The notes under the pieces: model-generated | Told to the model about the DNA's origin: nothing | Seen by the model: only the letters and a program-made list of their open reading frames with translations | The model's database searches: none | From: Hippophae tibetana | Taxonomy: Eukaryota; Streptophyta; Magnoliopsida; Rosales; Elaeagnaceae | Length of the DNA stretch: 64,000 bases | Assembly (NCBI GenBank): GCA_037013495.1 | Contig: CM072808.1 | Location: 8,533,319-8,597,318 of the forward strand | Reading direction: 5' to 3' | Program-made: the position numbers and the translations under genes | In this document: piece by piece, positions 1 through 10,315 of the stretch | Layout: every line of letters begins with the position of its first letter | Numbering within the stretch: the stretch's first letter is position 1

Positions 1-1900
1 AATTTGTAGTTCAGTAGAAATGTGTAGAAGAGTGATAACACGAGCTTCAAAAGCATCATGGATAGAGTGACAGTCAACTTCAATATGCTTTGTGCACTCA
101 TGATAGACAAGATTGGTTGTGATGTGAATAACACTTGTATTATCGACGTGTAAAGGTATATGATTGGTTTAGAGAAGTCTAACTCAACAAGCAAACCTTG
201 AAGCCAAACAATTTCGAAACAAGCAAGAGACATCGCTCGGTACTCAGATTATGTAGATGACTTAGAAGCTCTGTCTTGCTTCTTACTATTCTAAGAGATC
301 AATGCACCACCTTAAAACGTGTACCAACCAGTGATGGAGCGAAGTGTATCAACAAAACCAGACCAATCAACATCATTATAAGCAACAAGACGAGGAGAAT
401 TGCCTGCAGGAAAGAATAAACCACGGGTAAAAGTCCCCTGAACATAGTGTATGATCCAACGGTTAGCAACCAAATAAAGATGACGAGAAGTCTGAAGAAA
501 TTGGCTAACTTGCTGTACAGTAAAAGAAATATCTAGTCTAGTAATAGTGAGATAAACAAAGCTACACACCAATTTCCAATATAAATTGGAATTAATAAAT
601 CACCATCCTCTTTATGAAGCTTGAAATTTAATTCCATGGGAGTATCGACAGAGGTAGCTTCTTGCAATTCAGTTCTAGCCACCAAATCACTATCATAGTT
701 ATGTTGATTTAATGAAATACCAGAAGAATTACAATACACCTCAAGACCAAGAAAAAACGTGAAAGACCCAAGATCTTTTATATGAAAGGATTTTGAGAAA
801 TGTGTTGAGTTGGACAAATAAAACAGAATCAAAACTAGTGATCACAATATCATCAACATAAACCAAAAGAACAACAATACCCATGTATGATCTTCGAAGA
901 AACAATGAAGTGTCATACTTGCTCTACTTGAAGGAAAATTGTAATAAAGTGATTCAAAATTTATCAAACCAGGTCGACGAAGCTTGTTTAAGATCATAAA
1001 GAGAGCGACAAAGTTTACAGAGACATTGGAGTCAAAGAGGGAAACAATCCCGCGGGTGGCTTCATATAAATACACTCTTTAAGATCTCCTTGAAGGAAAA
1101 CATTCTTAACATCCATCCGATATAGTGGCCAATCATTGAAAGCACCAAGAGTTAGGATTGTTCAAACAATAGTCATCTTAGCCACAGGAACATAGATCTA
1201 CTGATAACGATCCAAACTTCCATCAGAGGGAACCTTGATTGAGTAAACTCATTTGTAACCTAGAGGAACTATAGTGAAAGGACAAGGTTCAATGTTCTAG
1301 GTGTGATTGGCCTCTAGAATGGCAATTTCTTCCTAAATAGCTTGTCGCTAACAGTCATGCTTGACAGCATGTAAGGAATATCAAATTGGACAATGTAGTA
1401 GTAAGAGTCGAAATAGAATTACTAGAAGAAAACCCATACCTATCCGAGGGTACAAACACTTGAGACAAGCAACATACCAAAGGCTCTAGAGATGCTACAA
1501 TTGACTGATTTTGATACATGTTAGGATCAGATATCAAGTGAGCCACCGAAAGAGACTGTGGGTGGGATTATCTCGTATACACCATATCTAGTTTAAAGTG
1601 AGAACTGAATTTATGAAGATTTAAGAACTACTGTTCAAAGGAAAAGAGGATCACAGTAAAAGAAGAGGGCACAGAAAAGAAATGTTGATTTTCAAAAAAA
1701 AAAATAACATTCCTAGAAATGTGTGTACAATGTAATGTAGGATCATAGCAAACAAATCTCTTTTGACACACATTATATCCTAAGAATGCACATCTAACAC
1801 ATTGAGAAGATAATTTATATTGCTCATGAAGACGTAGATGAATAAAACATACACAACCAAAAAGTGATATGAGGGCAATGGGAAGATTATCTAGGATCAC
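1..1900 (-). pseudogene. Ty1/copia pol remnant (integrase end, RT, RNase H)
   Basis: This is a decayed copia polyprotein read right to left. At 1640-1900 is the region after the integrase core, with the copia-typical stretch LFGCVCFIHL and, further on, FVCYDP followed by SRNVIFFFENQHF. Reverse transcriptase runs from about 1350 to 550: the catalytic YVDD box is intact at 849-860, with HIKDLGSFTFFLGLEV downstream in a shifted frame. RNase H follows at 1-570 (RLDISFTVQQVSQF, then YNDVDWSG; SEYRAMSLACFEIVWL is readable near 190-250). Frames change several times and stops are frequent, so it cannot make protein. Gag and protease are absent on the 5' side, and the 3' end and LTR lie beyond the left edge. 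Confidence 0.9.
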
Positions 1901-2736
1901 ATATGTATTTTATATCCATTGTCGATAACTTGTATCGCATCAATTGAGATGCAATATATGTATGAATATGAAATTGAACTACGGAGAGGTTAAGTATGAC
2001 TCTTTTATAAGAGATCAAAATTACTTTTTAATGTGATTAGATGAATTTGGGATATTTAGAGACACCATATATATATATACTAACGTTCTTGTTTGTATTG
2101 ATAAAGGTTGATGTCTCTATGCTGACTCAGAGCTGAGTTGTTAGTATAGAGCTCCCACACACAGGTGTTCTTTCAGCGGTCGCACGATCCATTGACTTGT
2201 ATGAATTGTTTTGTAAGTGTGGTAGATATGAGAAAAAAAGACATAGCATTATGTACTCTATGTGCGAGTAGGAGATATTAGATTTTGGACTTGCGTCCAA
2301 ATGGATCGCCCATGGTTATACCTGATCCAACTCATTAATATTATTCAAATATTTTAATTTTAAAAGAAAGTAAAAATATTTTGGACAATATTAAAAAGAA
2401 AAAAAACTTTGCTCTTTAGAATTATTTGCTTTTCTTTATAAAAGATATTGTTCTGAGAAGAAAAAATAAGAGATAGAAATCAGAGAAAAAAAGATAAAAT
2501 AAATTGATTTTTCTCTCTACCAAATAACAAAATAAATAAAAAGTCTTTTGGATTGTGAAATTGATCAATTTTAATCCTTTTCAATATTAGAATTTTTCTT
2601 GTTGATTGTATTGGACTTCTCAAAGGACGTAAAACATTCCTATCAATTTCATTGGTGAAAGGTATTCCTTAACCACTGTTATAATTATTATTAATTATCT
2701 TTTTATCAATCTATCTCACTAAAAAAATATTCTCCA
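1901..2736. other. No gene seen; AT-rich flank of copia remnant
   Basis: I see no coding sequence, LTR end or RNA gene here. It starts where the copia integrase frame stops being readable. A short AT run lies near 2070-2082. From about 2340 on it is mostly A/T homopolymer tracts. Confidence 0.5.
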
Positions 2737-2744
2737 TTGTACTT

Positions 2745-2895
2745 GATCGAGGTACCTCATGACTACAAGGTACTTGCACACGGGGTAGTTCGAGGTACCT
2801 ATATGAGGAATTTGAGTAGATGCGATGTATTTGAGTTACATGAGGTGTATGAGGTACATGAGTTGCACGAGGTGCATGGGATACCCAATCGGAGG
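2745..2895 (+). repeat. Imperfect minisatellite of GAGGTAC / CATGAG units
   Basis: Short units based on 'gaggtacatgag' and 'gaggtgcatg' recur irregularly, densest at 2835-2880, where 9-bp steps give a run of EVHELH-like codons in one frame. The open frame at 2737-2922 is a by-product of the repeat. I do not think it is a gene. Confidence 0.55.
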
Positions 2896-3004
2896 TGCCT
2901 AGCTATGGGATGCTTAACCTAGTCAAAAGACAAGAAGACATATTGTAGGAGTACATGTGCATGACTTCATCTTAGGACAATAGACCTGCTTTTGTATCAG
3001 CATA

Positions 3005-3392
3005 TGTCAGATGTGGTCATTCCAATAGGATGCCAATGTCAATGGACAACTTGGCTATCTATATTCATTTAATTGTCCATATTTATTAAGTTGTCCATAG
3101 TTGTTTATAGACATTTTTGCTTAGCTATCCATAGTTGTCCATAACTGTCCATAGATAGCTTTGTTGTCCATATTTATAACTATCCATAGATAGCTTTGTT
3201 GTCCATATTTATAACTGTCCATGGACATCTTTGTTGTTCATATTCATTATTCATAACTATCCATATTTATTTCATTTATTTCGGGATTTGTTTCCATGTA
3301 TAGAATTATTTTATACAGTCCATATAATAGAGAGAAATCACAAGGTCAATTATTCGGTCATTTTCATATAGCATTTTGACTTATTTCTGACA
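3005..3392 (+). repeat. Copia LTR, 388 bp
   Basis: The boundaries rest on a 7-bp terminal inverted repeat: it begins TGTCAGA and ends TCTGACA. A primer-binding site follows immediately at 3393, then a copia gag, so this is the 5' LTR. The U3 part (about 3040-3270) is filled with short direct repeats of 'ttgtccata(tttataac)' type. No partner 3' LTR of this family is visible. Confidence 0.8.
3040..3270 (+). repeat. TTGTCCATA short tandem repeats in copia U3
   Basis: About ten imperfect copies of a 'tgtccata' core are separated by 10-25 bases, several followed by 'tttataac' or 'gatagctttg'. The longest clear duplication, about 37 bp, is at 3160-3235. Such arrays in U3 usually act as promoter or enhancer repeats in copia elements; function here is inferred. 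Confidence 0.7.
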
Positions 3393-3408
3393 TGGTATCA
3401 GAACAAGG
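3393..3408 (+). other. Primer-binding site, initiator-Met tRNA type
   Basis: 'tggtatcagaacaagg' directly follows the LTR's terminal CA. It is the usual plant copia primer site, complementary to the 3' end of initiator tRNA-Met, with one change from the common tggtatcagagc form. Confidence 0.85.
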
Positions 3409-3564
3409 TTGAAATTTTTTTCGGTATTTTATTTTTGAAGAAATCTTCATTGATATTTTCTGGTCAAGTATTGTTCTTCGAAAATCTCTGTTTAAGGTCC
3501 TCTTAATTCCCTTAATTTTTTTTAAATATTTCTTTTGCTTTGTCTCAAGTTTCATTTATTTACA

Positions 3565-4279
3565 ATGGATACTGCACCAGTGTGTGTCAAGTTTACAGAC
3601 AAAAATTACTCTACTTGGGCTTTTCAATTTGAACTTTTCCTCAAGGAAAAAGACCTTTGGGGCCATATTGATGACATAGATGTTGCACCAACATCTGACG
3701 CTAACAAATCTAAGGAAGTCGTGTCTTCTCCTTCTTGGGCTGTGCTTGATACTCGAATCATGTCTTGGTTTCTTGGTTTGGTGGAGCCACATATCGTCAC
3801 CAATTTGCGGGGTCATCACTCTGCTCAATCCATGTAGAATTATTTGAATAAAGGTTATCATCAAGATAATGATGTTTGTCGCTTTCAGTTGGAACATGCA
3901 ATTACCATATTTCAACATAGTAGTCTTTCCATCCAAGACTATTACTCGGCATTTTTCACTTTTTGGCATGAATATACTGATTTGATCACATAGATGTTCC
4001 TATTGCTGCTCTTTCAACTATTCAGAATCTTCACAATACTAGCCAACGTGATCAATTTCTTATGAAACTACACCAGAAATATGAATCGGTTCTCTCTTCT
4101 CTACTGAATAGATCTCCTGTTCCCTCTCTTGATATTTGTTTTGGTGAGTTACTTTGCAAAACACAACGTCTAAGTACTCAAGTTATTTTGGAACAATCTC
4201 ATGGCAATTCCACGACGACAACTATGGCTTATGCTGCCCAGGAATGTGGACCACCTATAACTTTTAAAAATCTGCAATG
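3565..4279 (+). pseudogene. Copia gag, truncated before pol
   Basis: Gag is the structural protein that packages copia RNA into virus-like particles. The frame opens at ATG 3565 (MDTAPVCVKFTDKNYSTWAF), with the conserved NYSTWAFQFELFLK and LWGHID near residues 13-36 and SWFLGLVEPHIVTNL near residue 75. A stop at 3835 replaces the Trp of the usual QSMW motif; downstream FQLEHAI, then after a frame change DQFLMKL, SLDICFGELL and QRLSTQVILEQSHG follow up to 4279. The frame ends at FKNLQ, just where the zinc knuckle should begin. Everything downstream (knuckle, protease, integrase, RT) is missing, so this is a 5' stub of an element. Confidence 0.9.
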
Positions 4280-4280
4280 A

Positions 4281-4893
4281 TATAAACAACAAAATGAAAG
4301 CTGTCCATCGACAGCCAACACCTGAAGGTAGTGAAGCCTATATATGGACCTATATAACCCATTAAAAGGATCTGACTCTCTCTCTTAGATCTCTCTAGAA
4401 CCCCGTAACACTTACAATTCTCCCAAATAGTACTTAACTATAATAGAATAATAAAACACCATAAAAATATCACTTCAAAACTTATTTTCCATTATTCACA
4501 TGCAATAGTGTCGCTTGCATAATAGTGATACCAAGAAAAAACTAACCAGCCAAAGATAGAACTCAGTTAAAATCATAAAATGAATAAATGAGATGAGATA
4601 CAACCAAAAACTTTGTTAATTAGACTCTTGAGTCATTTTTCGTGAATTGGCTGTGAACCCACATGTCATAGGAACTCTAACAGTCTAATTTAGTGTAATT
4701 AGAAAAATGGTCGTGTCCAGATAAACATCCAAAAAAATTGAACTCTTCGTGTCTTACAAAGTCTGTGTGACTGTGGAACATAGACCAGAAAAGAAACAAC
4801 AAATACAACAATTTATGACTGGGAATATAACCAAAATAGCACAAATCGATAAATTATGAAGTCTATTATAGTTCATGAACTTGTACAGTATAC
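4281..4893 (-). other. Probable start of intron 1 of the BRCT gene; otherwise empty
   Basis: Read on the minus strand this follows the splice donor at 4893. I looked for the next BRCT exon and see no recognisable coding sequence before the copia stub begins near 4280. The intron may continue leftward through the copia insertion, or the gene may be cut here. Confidence 0.35.
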
Positions 4894-5080
4894 CTTTTGA
4901 TAGACCAGTAACGCATATAACGAGACCAGAAAATGGTTCCCCAAATCGGACCTCCTCTGGCTCGGACCCAACAGAGAATGAAGCAGGAGACATTGGTTTG
5001 TGAGAATGCAAAGAAGAAAACCCAACACCAAGTCTTGAACACCTCTTGCTCGTTACTACTTCTACTATACGATTACCCAT
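4894..5080 (-). CDS. First coding exon of a BRCT-domain protein (rest not visible)
   Basis: The exon encodes 62 residues plus one base. It starts at MGNRIVEVVTSKRCSRLGVG; an upstream in-frame ATG at 5098 exists, but MGN is favoured because the conserved-looking text begins there. Near the end, FGEPFSGLVICVTGLSK matches the first beta strand and helix start of a BRCT domain (the phosphopeptide-binding module of DNA-damage proteins such as plant TopBP1-like proteins). After the Lys codon comes G|GTATAC, a canonical donor, and the phase would allow the next codon to be Glu, as expected in BRCT helices. The reading frame has no stop. This is the only host-like coding sequence in the window. It may be a live gene with a TE-filled first intron, or a promoter-plus-exon fragment left by rearrangement. 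Family assignment is from pattern recognition only. Confidence 0.5.
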
Positions 5081-5640
5081 AAGAAATGAAACTCTCAAGT
5101 CACTGTTAAATTTATCAATCAGAAAGCAACTACGAATCAGAAAATTAATGAAGATCTTGCAGAAACAGAAACAAGAATGGAGGCAGAAGAAAGTACATAC
5201 CCATTATATAAAATCAAGAACTTTTGCCAAACTGATCACTGAAATTTGAAAAATAAATAAATTAAAGACTTAATCAACAAGTGAGCGGGAAAGAAATGTT
5301 CGAGTAAGAAGGGGAAATGATCAAATACAATTATGCGAGTGAATCAATAATGTTTACTGGAACAAAAAAGAGCCCAAAAACAAAGTAAGGTGCTTTAGGA
5401 ATTGGAAGAATCAGAATCTAATGGGAAAGAGAAAGGAATCAAAACAGAGCATAAAAGCAGTAGAGGGTAGGGAGAGCAAGATGCAAATTTTAGAGGGTAG
5501 GGAGAGCAAGATGCAAATTTTAGAGGGTACTACAGAATTGAATTTTTGAACGAGGGAGAGAGAAAAGTCCGATGTCTGGGTGAGATAAAGTAAAAGGCTA
5601 AGAGGACCTGTTTTGTTTATGAGAAAATATAATGAGGTTC
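5081..5640 (-). promoter_or_regulatory. Leader and proximal promoter of the BRCT exon
   Basis: Upstream of the ATG on the minus strand the sequence is CT-rich, like plant 5' leaders. A 'cattatatttt' TATA-like box lies near 5615-5630. A possible leader intron has a GTATGT donor near 5200 and a 'ttcgtag' acceptor near 5130. These are weak individually; together with the exon they look like an ordinary plant gene start. Confidence 0.35.
5461..5530. repeat. 31-bp exact tandem duplication in the leader
   Basis: The 31-bp unit beginning 'tagagggtagggagagc' occurs twice head-to-tail, with a partial third unit (tagagggta). The two copies look identical, so the duplication is recent relative to the surrounding retrotransposon decay. 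Confidence 0.9.
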
Positions 5641-7348
5641 GAGCATATATTTAAACATAAATATGGCAATCACATTAATATCTTAATATAATTTTAACGT
5701 AATTAAAAATAACATATTTTTTTAAAAAAAAATTATTGATTGAATTATTAACATGTTAATTTATATTTTTCAATAAAAAAAAGTTAAATTTATTCATAAT
5801 TTAATTAAATGATACTAAAATTAAATTATTATTAAAATTAGTTAAATATCAAATTTTATTTAATTTGATCACATTTAATATTATTTTTTATTTTAATATT
5901 TAAAAAAAAACTATTTTATATAATTTTCTAAAAGCTTTTGTATGTCTTAATAACATCAAAATATATTGATCTTTACGTAAAATTAAATCATCTATATATA
6001 TAATTAGATTTTTTTAATTTAAAATATTAAGTAAATATGCTATTCACCTTCTCAAACCTGACTCGTTCCGCATTCAGAGATATTCTGTGAAAAAGAGATA
6101 CTATTTTCTCAAATTGGGCACGTGTTTTTGCTAGAATTGCAAGCATACCCTCGTGTACTTGCTAAATGTTTGGATGAAAATTCCAACTCGAAGTTACATA
6201 CTCTCGAATTATTTATTCAAATTAAGTTTTTTTTTCTAAAATAATTTTAATGGATAGATTAATTTAAGTAAATTTAATTTTTTTTACGAGTAAGATGTTA
6301 TATTACACAATTACCTCTGGTTTTCACGATAATTGACCAACTTTATCCATTAATCATTGACGTTTTCAATACAAAAAAGTGTATTCGTTATAAATTACGT
6401 TATGACGGTAACTTATTTGATAACTAATTAGAGGTTTAATTTTTTAATTATTTTAATTAATAATTATCTATAATATTAATTATGATTATACCATAACTTG
6501 TGATATAAATATATGTATTTGTAAAAATCAATCTCTATAATATTTAAAAAATAGTTAAACATCTTAAAAAATATTTCTTTATTAAAGTGTATTATTCTCA
6601 AAAAAAAATTATTTTTTATTAAAATATTAATTTTTAAGATAAATAATTATATTATTAGAAAAAAAATAAAAATTTGTGTAATTTTTGTGGGGTTAAGGTT
6701 TATGTGCAAAAACTTATTTCATTTGAACAAATATGATATGTAAAACAAAAATATTAAGATATTATTTGAATTTTTTGTAATAATATAAAATATCAATAAT
6801 ATATTTAATATAAATATATCGAAATTGAAGATAAGTTAACCGACAACAATAAACTTAATTGATTTGTTTAATAGTTTAACTAATAAGAATTATCTCACTC
6901 ATTTTAAATTAGATTTTTGAACTCTATTAATTATTGTAATTTGATATTAAAAATTCATATTTAATTTAATATATGTTTTATAATTAATAATTTTACCACT
7001 AAATATTTAGATTCGATTATATTAAAAAGTTTCTTATTTATTTTTATGAGATAATTTTTTTTAATATTTTATAAAAGTTAATTTATATATAATTAGTAAT
7101 TACTTTCATTATATGTTTATTACATTATTAAAATAATAAAAAAATATTTGTGGAGAAAGTATTTTTCATTTATATTATACTAGAAAAGTATTATTCGTGT
7201 ATAAGATTTTTTCTATATGTTTAAAAATGATTCAAAAAATGAGAGTATTTTTTATTAATTTATATGTACGATAACACAAATATAAAATGATTCAAAAAAT
7301 AGAAGAACTTGCGTAAAAAAAATATAAAAATAGCCTTCTAAACTTTAC
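5641..7348. other. AT-rich intergenic DNA, no gene seen
   Basis: Long A/T tracts dominate. No ORF of note, LTR end or RNA gene was found. A slightly less AT-rich patch lies at 6050-6210 but encodes nothing recognisable. Confidence 0.6.
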
Positions 7349-8453
7349 TAATACGAACTTCACTTAAAAAAGTGAGACTCAAAGATCAATGATCTCTTTA
7401 CTAAAAAAACTTTAAATTAGGGAAGAAAGATAAAAACAAATTGAGAATCGCGACCCGTTATCTATAACAAAATAGGAACATTGGTATCAAAGAAGGGTGT
7501 TTTAGACACCACACTCAAAAACAGGGGAAATGTGATTGATAAGTCTAAAATGAATGTCACGAGATTTCTCTTGATAAGTTCGGATAAAGTTTTCAAAAGA
7601 ACTAAAGAGACAAACTCTCATTAAAATTATATTGATAGTTGGTTCATAATTAAAACCTTACATAGGTATATATAGATATTAAAATATAACATAAACCCTA
7701 GCTAATAAAACATAAATCTAAAAATCTAAATTATTCCTTGAAATTGAATATAAAATTCTATAAAATAAAGTAAATATTAGACCTACTAAATAAACTATAG
7801 AACTAAGAAAGGTAATTATTTGGAAAATTCTTGAACATTGATTAAAATCCATTTTTGACCTAGTCAACTTTCGAACTACAAAAATTCAATCTCTATTATT
7901 ATTGTTTCCCATTGAGTTAGCTTGTAATCCAATTTGTTTCGTCTCAATTGAATATTGGATGGAAAAGATATGACAAATATAGTGACAAATGCTCAATGAA
8001 ACTTTCCAATTTTGGATTTTATTTGGTCATTCATTTTACTTCATGTCCAAGTAGTTCGAATAACTTTTAATTATGCTTATACTTGCTCCATGGCACATTA
8101 ATTTATTCTTGATTAATACTTGAAATATGCCAGGGAATCAATAACCTAGTAAACTTTCAAATTATGATAATTCTATCTATTTGAATATTGTAATCCATTG
8201 AGTAAGTTTTGTAATGCAATTTGTGTTGCCTTAATTGGATATCAGATAAAAATCATATGGAAAATATATTGATAGTTACTCAATGAAAATTTCTCATTTT
8301 AGAATTTATTTAGTCATTCATTTTACTTCATATCCAAGCAGTCCAAATAACTTGTAATTATGCCCATACTTGCTCCATAGACAAACTTTTATTCTTGATT
8401 AATTGAGCTACTTGGAACATATCATGGAATCTTTGATGATGCTTTTTGATCCA
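7349..8453 (-). repeat. Family A 3' LTR with internal duplication
   Basis: The LTR reads TGGATCAAAAAGCATC from 8453 leftward and ends GTTCGTATTA near 7349 (terminal CA decayed to TA). At about 1,105 bp it exceeds its ~820-bp relatives. The extra length is a tandem duplication: 7855-8140 and 8142-8420 are diverged copies of the same U3 segment ('attcattttacttcat...', 'tacttgctccat', 'cttgattaat'). Confidence 0.8.
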
Positions 8454-8597
8454 TTTCATTTTCATTTTTCTCAAAAAGATTCGTTCTCGATTCTTTGTTG
8501 TAATGTTAGGGATCGTCTCCATCACAAAGGATGATTCACGCACATATTGCAATAATCTCTTAGCTGGCTTTTTTGAATTATTTGGTATGAGTATGGA
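8454..8597 (-). pseudogene. 3' end of family A internal region
   Basis: On the minus strand this encodes ESSFVMETIPNITTKNRERIF and ends in an A/G-rich stretch (gagaaaaatgaaaatgaa) just before the LTR, in the polypurine-tract position. The same peptide (ESSFVTKAIPNIT) precedes the 3' LTR of the plus-strand copy at 30280-30330, so it is a family feature. The upstream part is cut by the family B element at 8598. Confidence 0.75.
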
Positions 8598-10296
8598 TGT
8601 AAAATATAGTAAATTTATTATAAGTACTTAAAGTGCTTTAAAAATAATTTTGGATAATATATTGAAGGGTATGGATGTATTAGGAAATTTAAGTGTGAAA
8701 TATCGAATCGAATGGAATTTTTTTTACATACTTGGCTGCCACCTCGTCACCACTGCTACTCATTTTGGTTATAAAATGGTGGCCAAACCACCCATTTTTC
8801 TTACATTTTCCTTCCTTCTTTTCTCCCACACTCTAATACATCTTCTTCCTAAGTTGTTTGGACTTTTTGACACAATTTGGAGGTCATTTCTTGGATGAAT
8901 TTCTGCGTATTCAAGTTAGGAATTTGGGGTAGGGGTTCTTACTCTAAATTTTTAAATACATGTATTATTTTCATAAATAAATTGTCATATATCATATGTT
9001 ATGAATAAAAGTGAAAAGTCAGTTGTCATGATTTTATTAACTATTTAAATGTTAGAAATGTTGTTTAAATGAGATACTCGTTATAAATATTTTATTATTC
9101 ATACATTGAAAAAGTTTTATGTATAAAACGAGTATCAAATTTTGTTATGAAATGAACATTGAAAATTGTGATATAGAATCTGAGAATTTTGATACATGCA
9201 TAATGAGAAATGGTTTGTTTTGTACGGATTTGCATGTATGTTTTCTTGTGAATGTGTGATACCCATAAGCTACTGGTTGTAGTAGACAGATGTTGATAGA
9301 CTATATATATGCATTTGCATCACATGTATAATGCAAGGTTTTCGTCTATGGTGCCTTATGATTGGACTATCTGGTCGTGATTATTGATCATGCATTGTTA
9401 CAATTGTGAATTGTTACAGTGGTGGATTATTGTGGATGAGGATTACTGCAGTCACACGAGCCTCGGAGTTGGACCATTTGTTGTGTTTGGAGCTTTCAGT
9501 ATATTGGGTCTTAGATTTGTTATCACAGTTTGCACATAATCACATGTGTTTTAGACCCTTAGATGAAGGCATATATGACATGATTTGATAGATATATATG
9601 CTATATTTATTTTGATCATATATTAGGTCAGAGGTAGGTCCACATGCATTTCGAAGTTGGACCACACATGTGCCTATATATTTGGATGATCAATACATAT
9701 CGGGTCATATATCATGCATTGGATTTATACATCATGTTTTTATATTGGAATATATTGGGATACCTATATTGTACTATCCCTTAGTTTTTCCAGAAGCAAG
9801 GAGGTACATGTATACCTAAGATTTGTGATAAAAATCTCTACACTCTGTATAATGATAATGTTACCATTTATGAAATTTTATTAATAAAACTCATGCATGA
9901 TTATTTTAGAAATGTATACTAGAGTAGACTCATACTAAGCTACATATACCTAACCCCCACTCTCCCCTCTCTATCCAACTACATTGTTTGAGATAATCAC
10001 AGTGAAGATAAGATGATGTGAATAGAGGATTTCGACGATAAAAGGTTTGATTAAAAACCTTATTTTCTTTCATTGGTTATTATAATTTACAATTAGGTAG
10101 GATGAAACTACTTTGATAAATTTTAAATTGACTTTATAAATTTCTTGAATTTAAATTTATGACTTTGCATTTTGAATAGAAAATCTCTAACGGTCTAAAT
10201 TGAATTTTTCATGATTACTCAAGAAAATTTCCTTTAAACATAAATTTAAAATTTACCTCCTTCTTATCTCACATATCCATTTTTCAGGATGTGATA
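8598..10296 (+). repeat. Family B 5' LTR, ~1.7 kb
   Basis: It starts TGTAAAATATAG, with the sister copies starting TGTAAAACCC, and ends ...GGATGTGATA (terminal CA decayed to TA). The whole sequence recurs at 14494-14628 plus 21338-22505, and on the minus strand at 36168-37746 and 46623-46966. The small open frames inside (8650-8898, 9406-9588) are not conserved between copies and are not genes. Confidence 0.85.
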
Positions 10297-10297
10297 G

Positions 10298-10315
10298 TTT
10301 GATATTAGAGTATAG
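10298..10315 (+). other. Primer-binding site, decayed initiator-Met type
   Basis: 'tttgatattagagtatag' sits one base after the LTR end and matches the tttggtatcagagtatgg pattern apart from C-to-T and G-to-A changes, as expected of methylated, silenced DNA. Confidence 0.75.

Noticed and set aside
2737-2922. 61-codon open frame with EVHELHEV repeats
   Set aside because: Product of a short tandem repeat; no start context, homology or neighbours suggest a gene.
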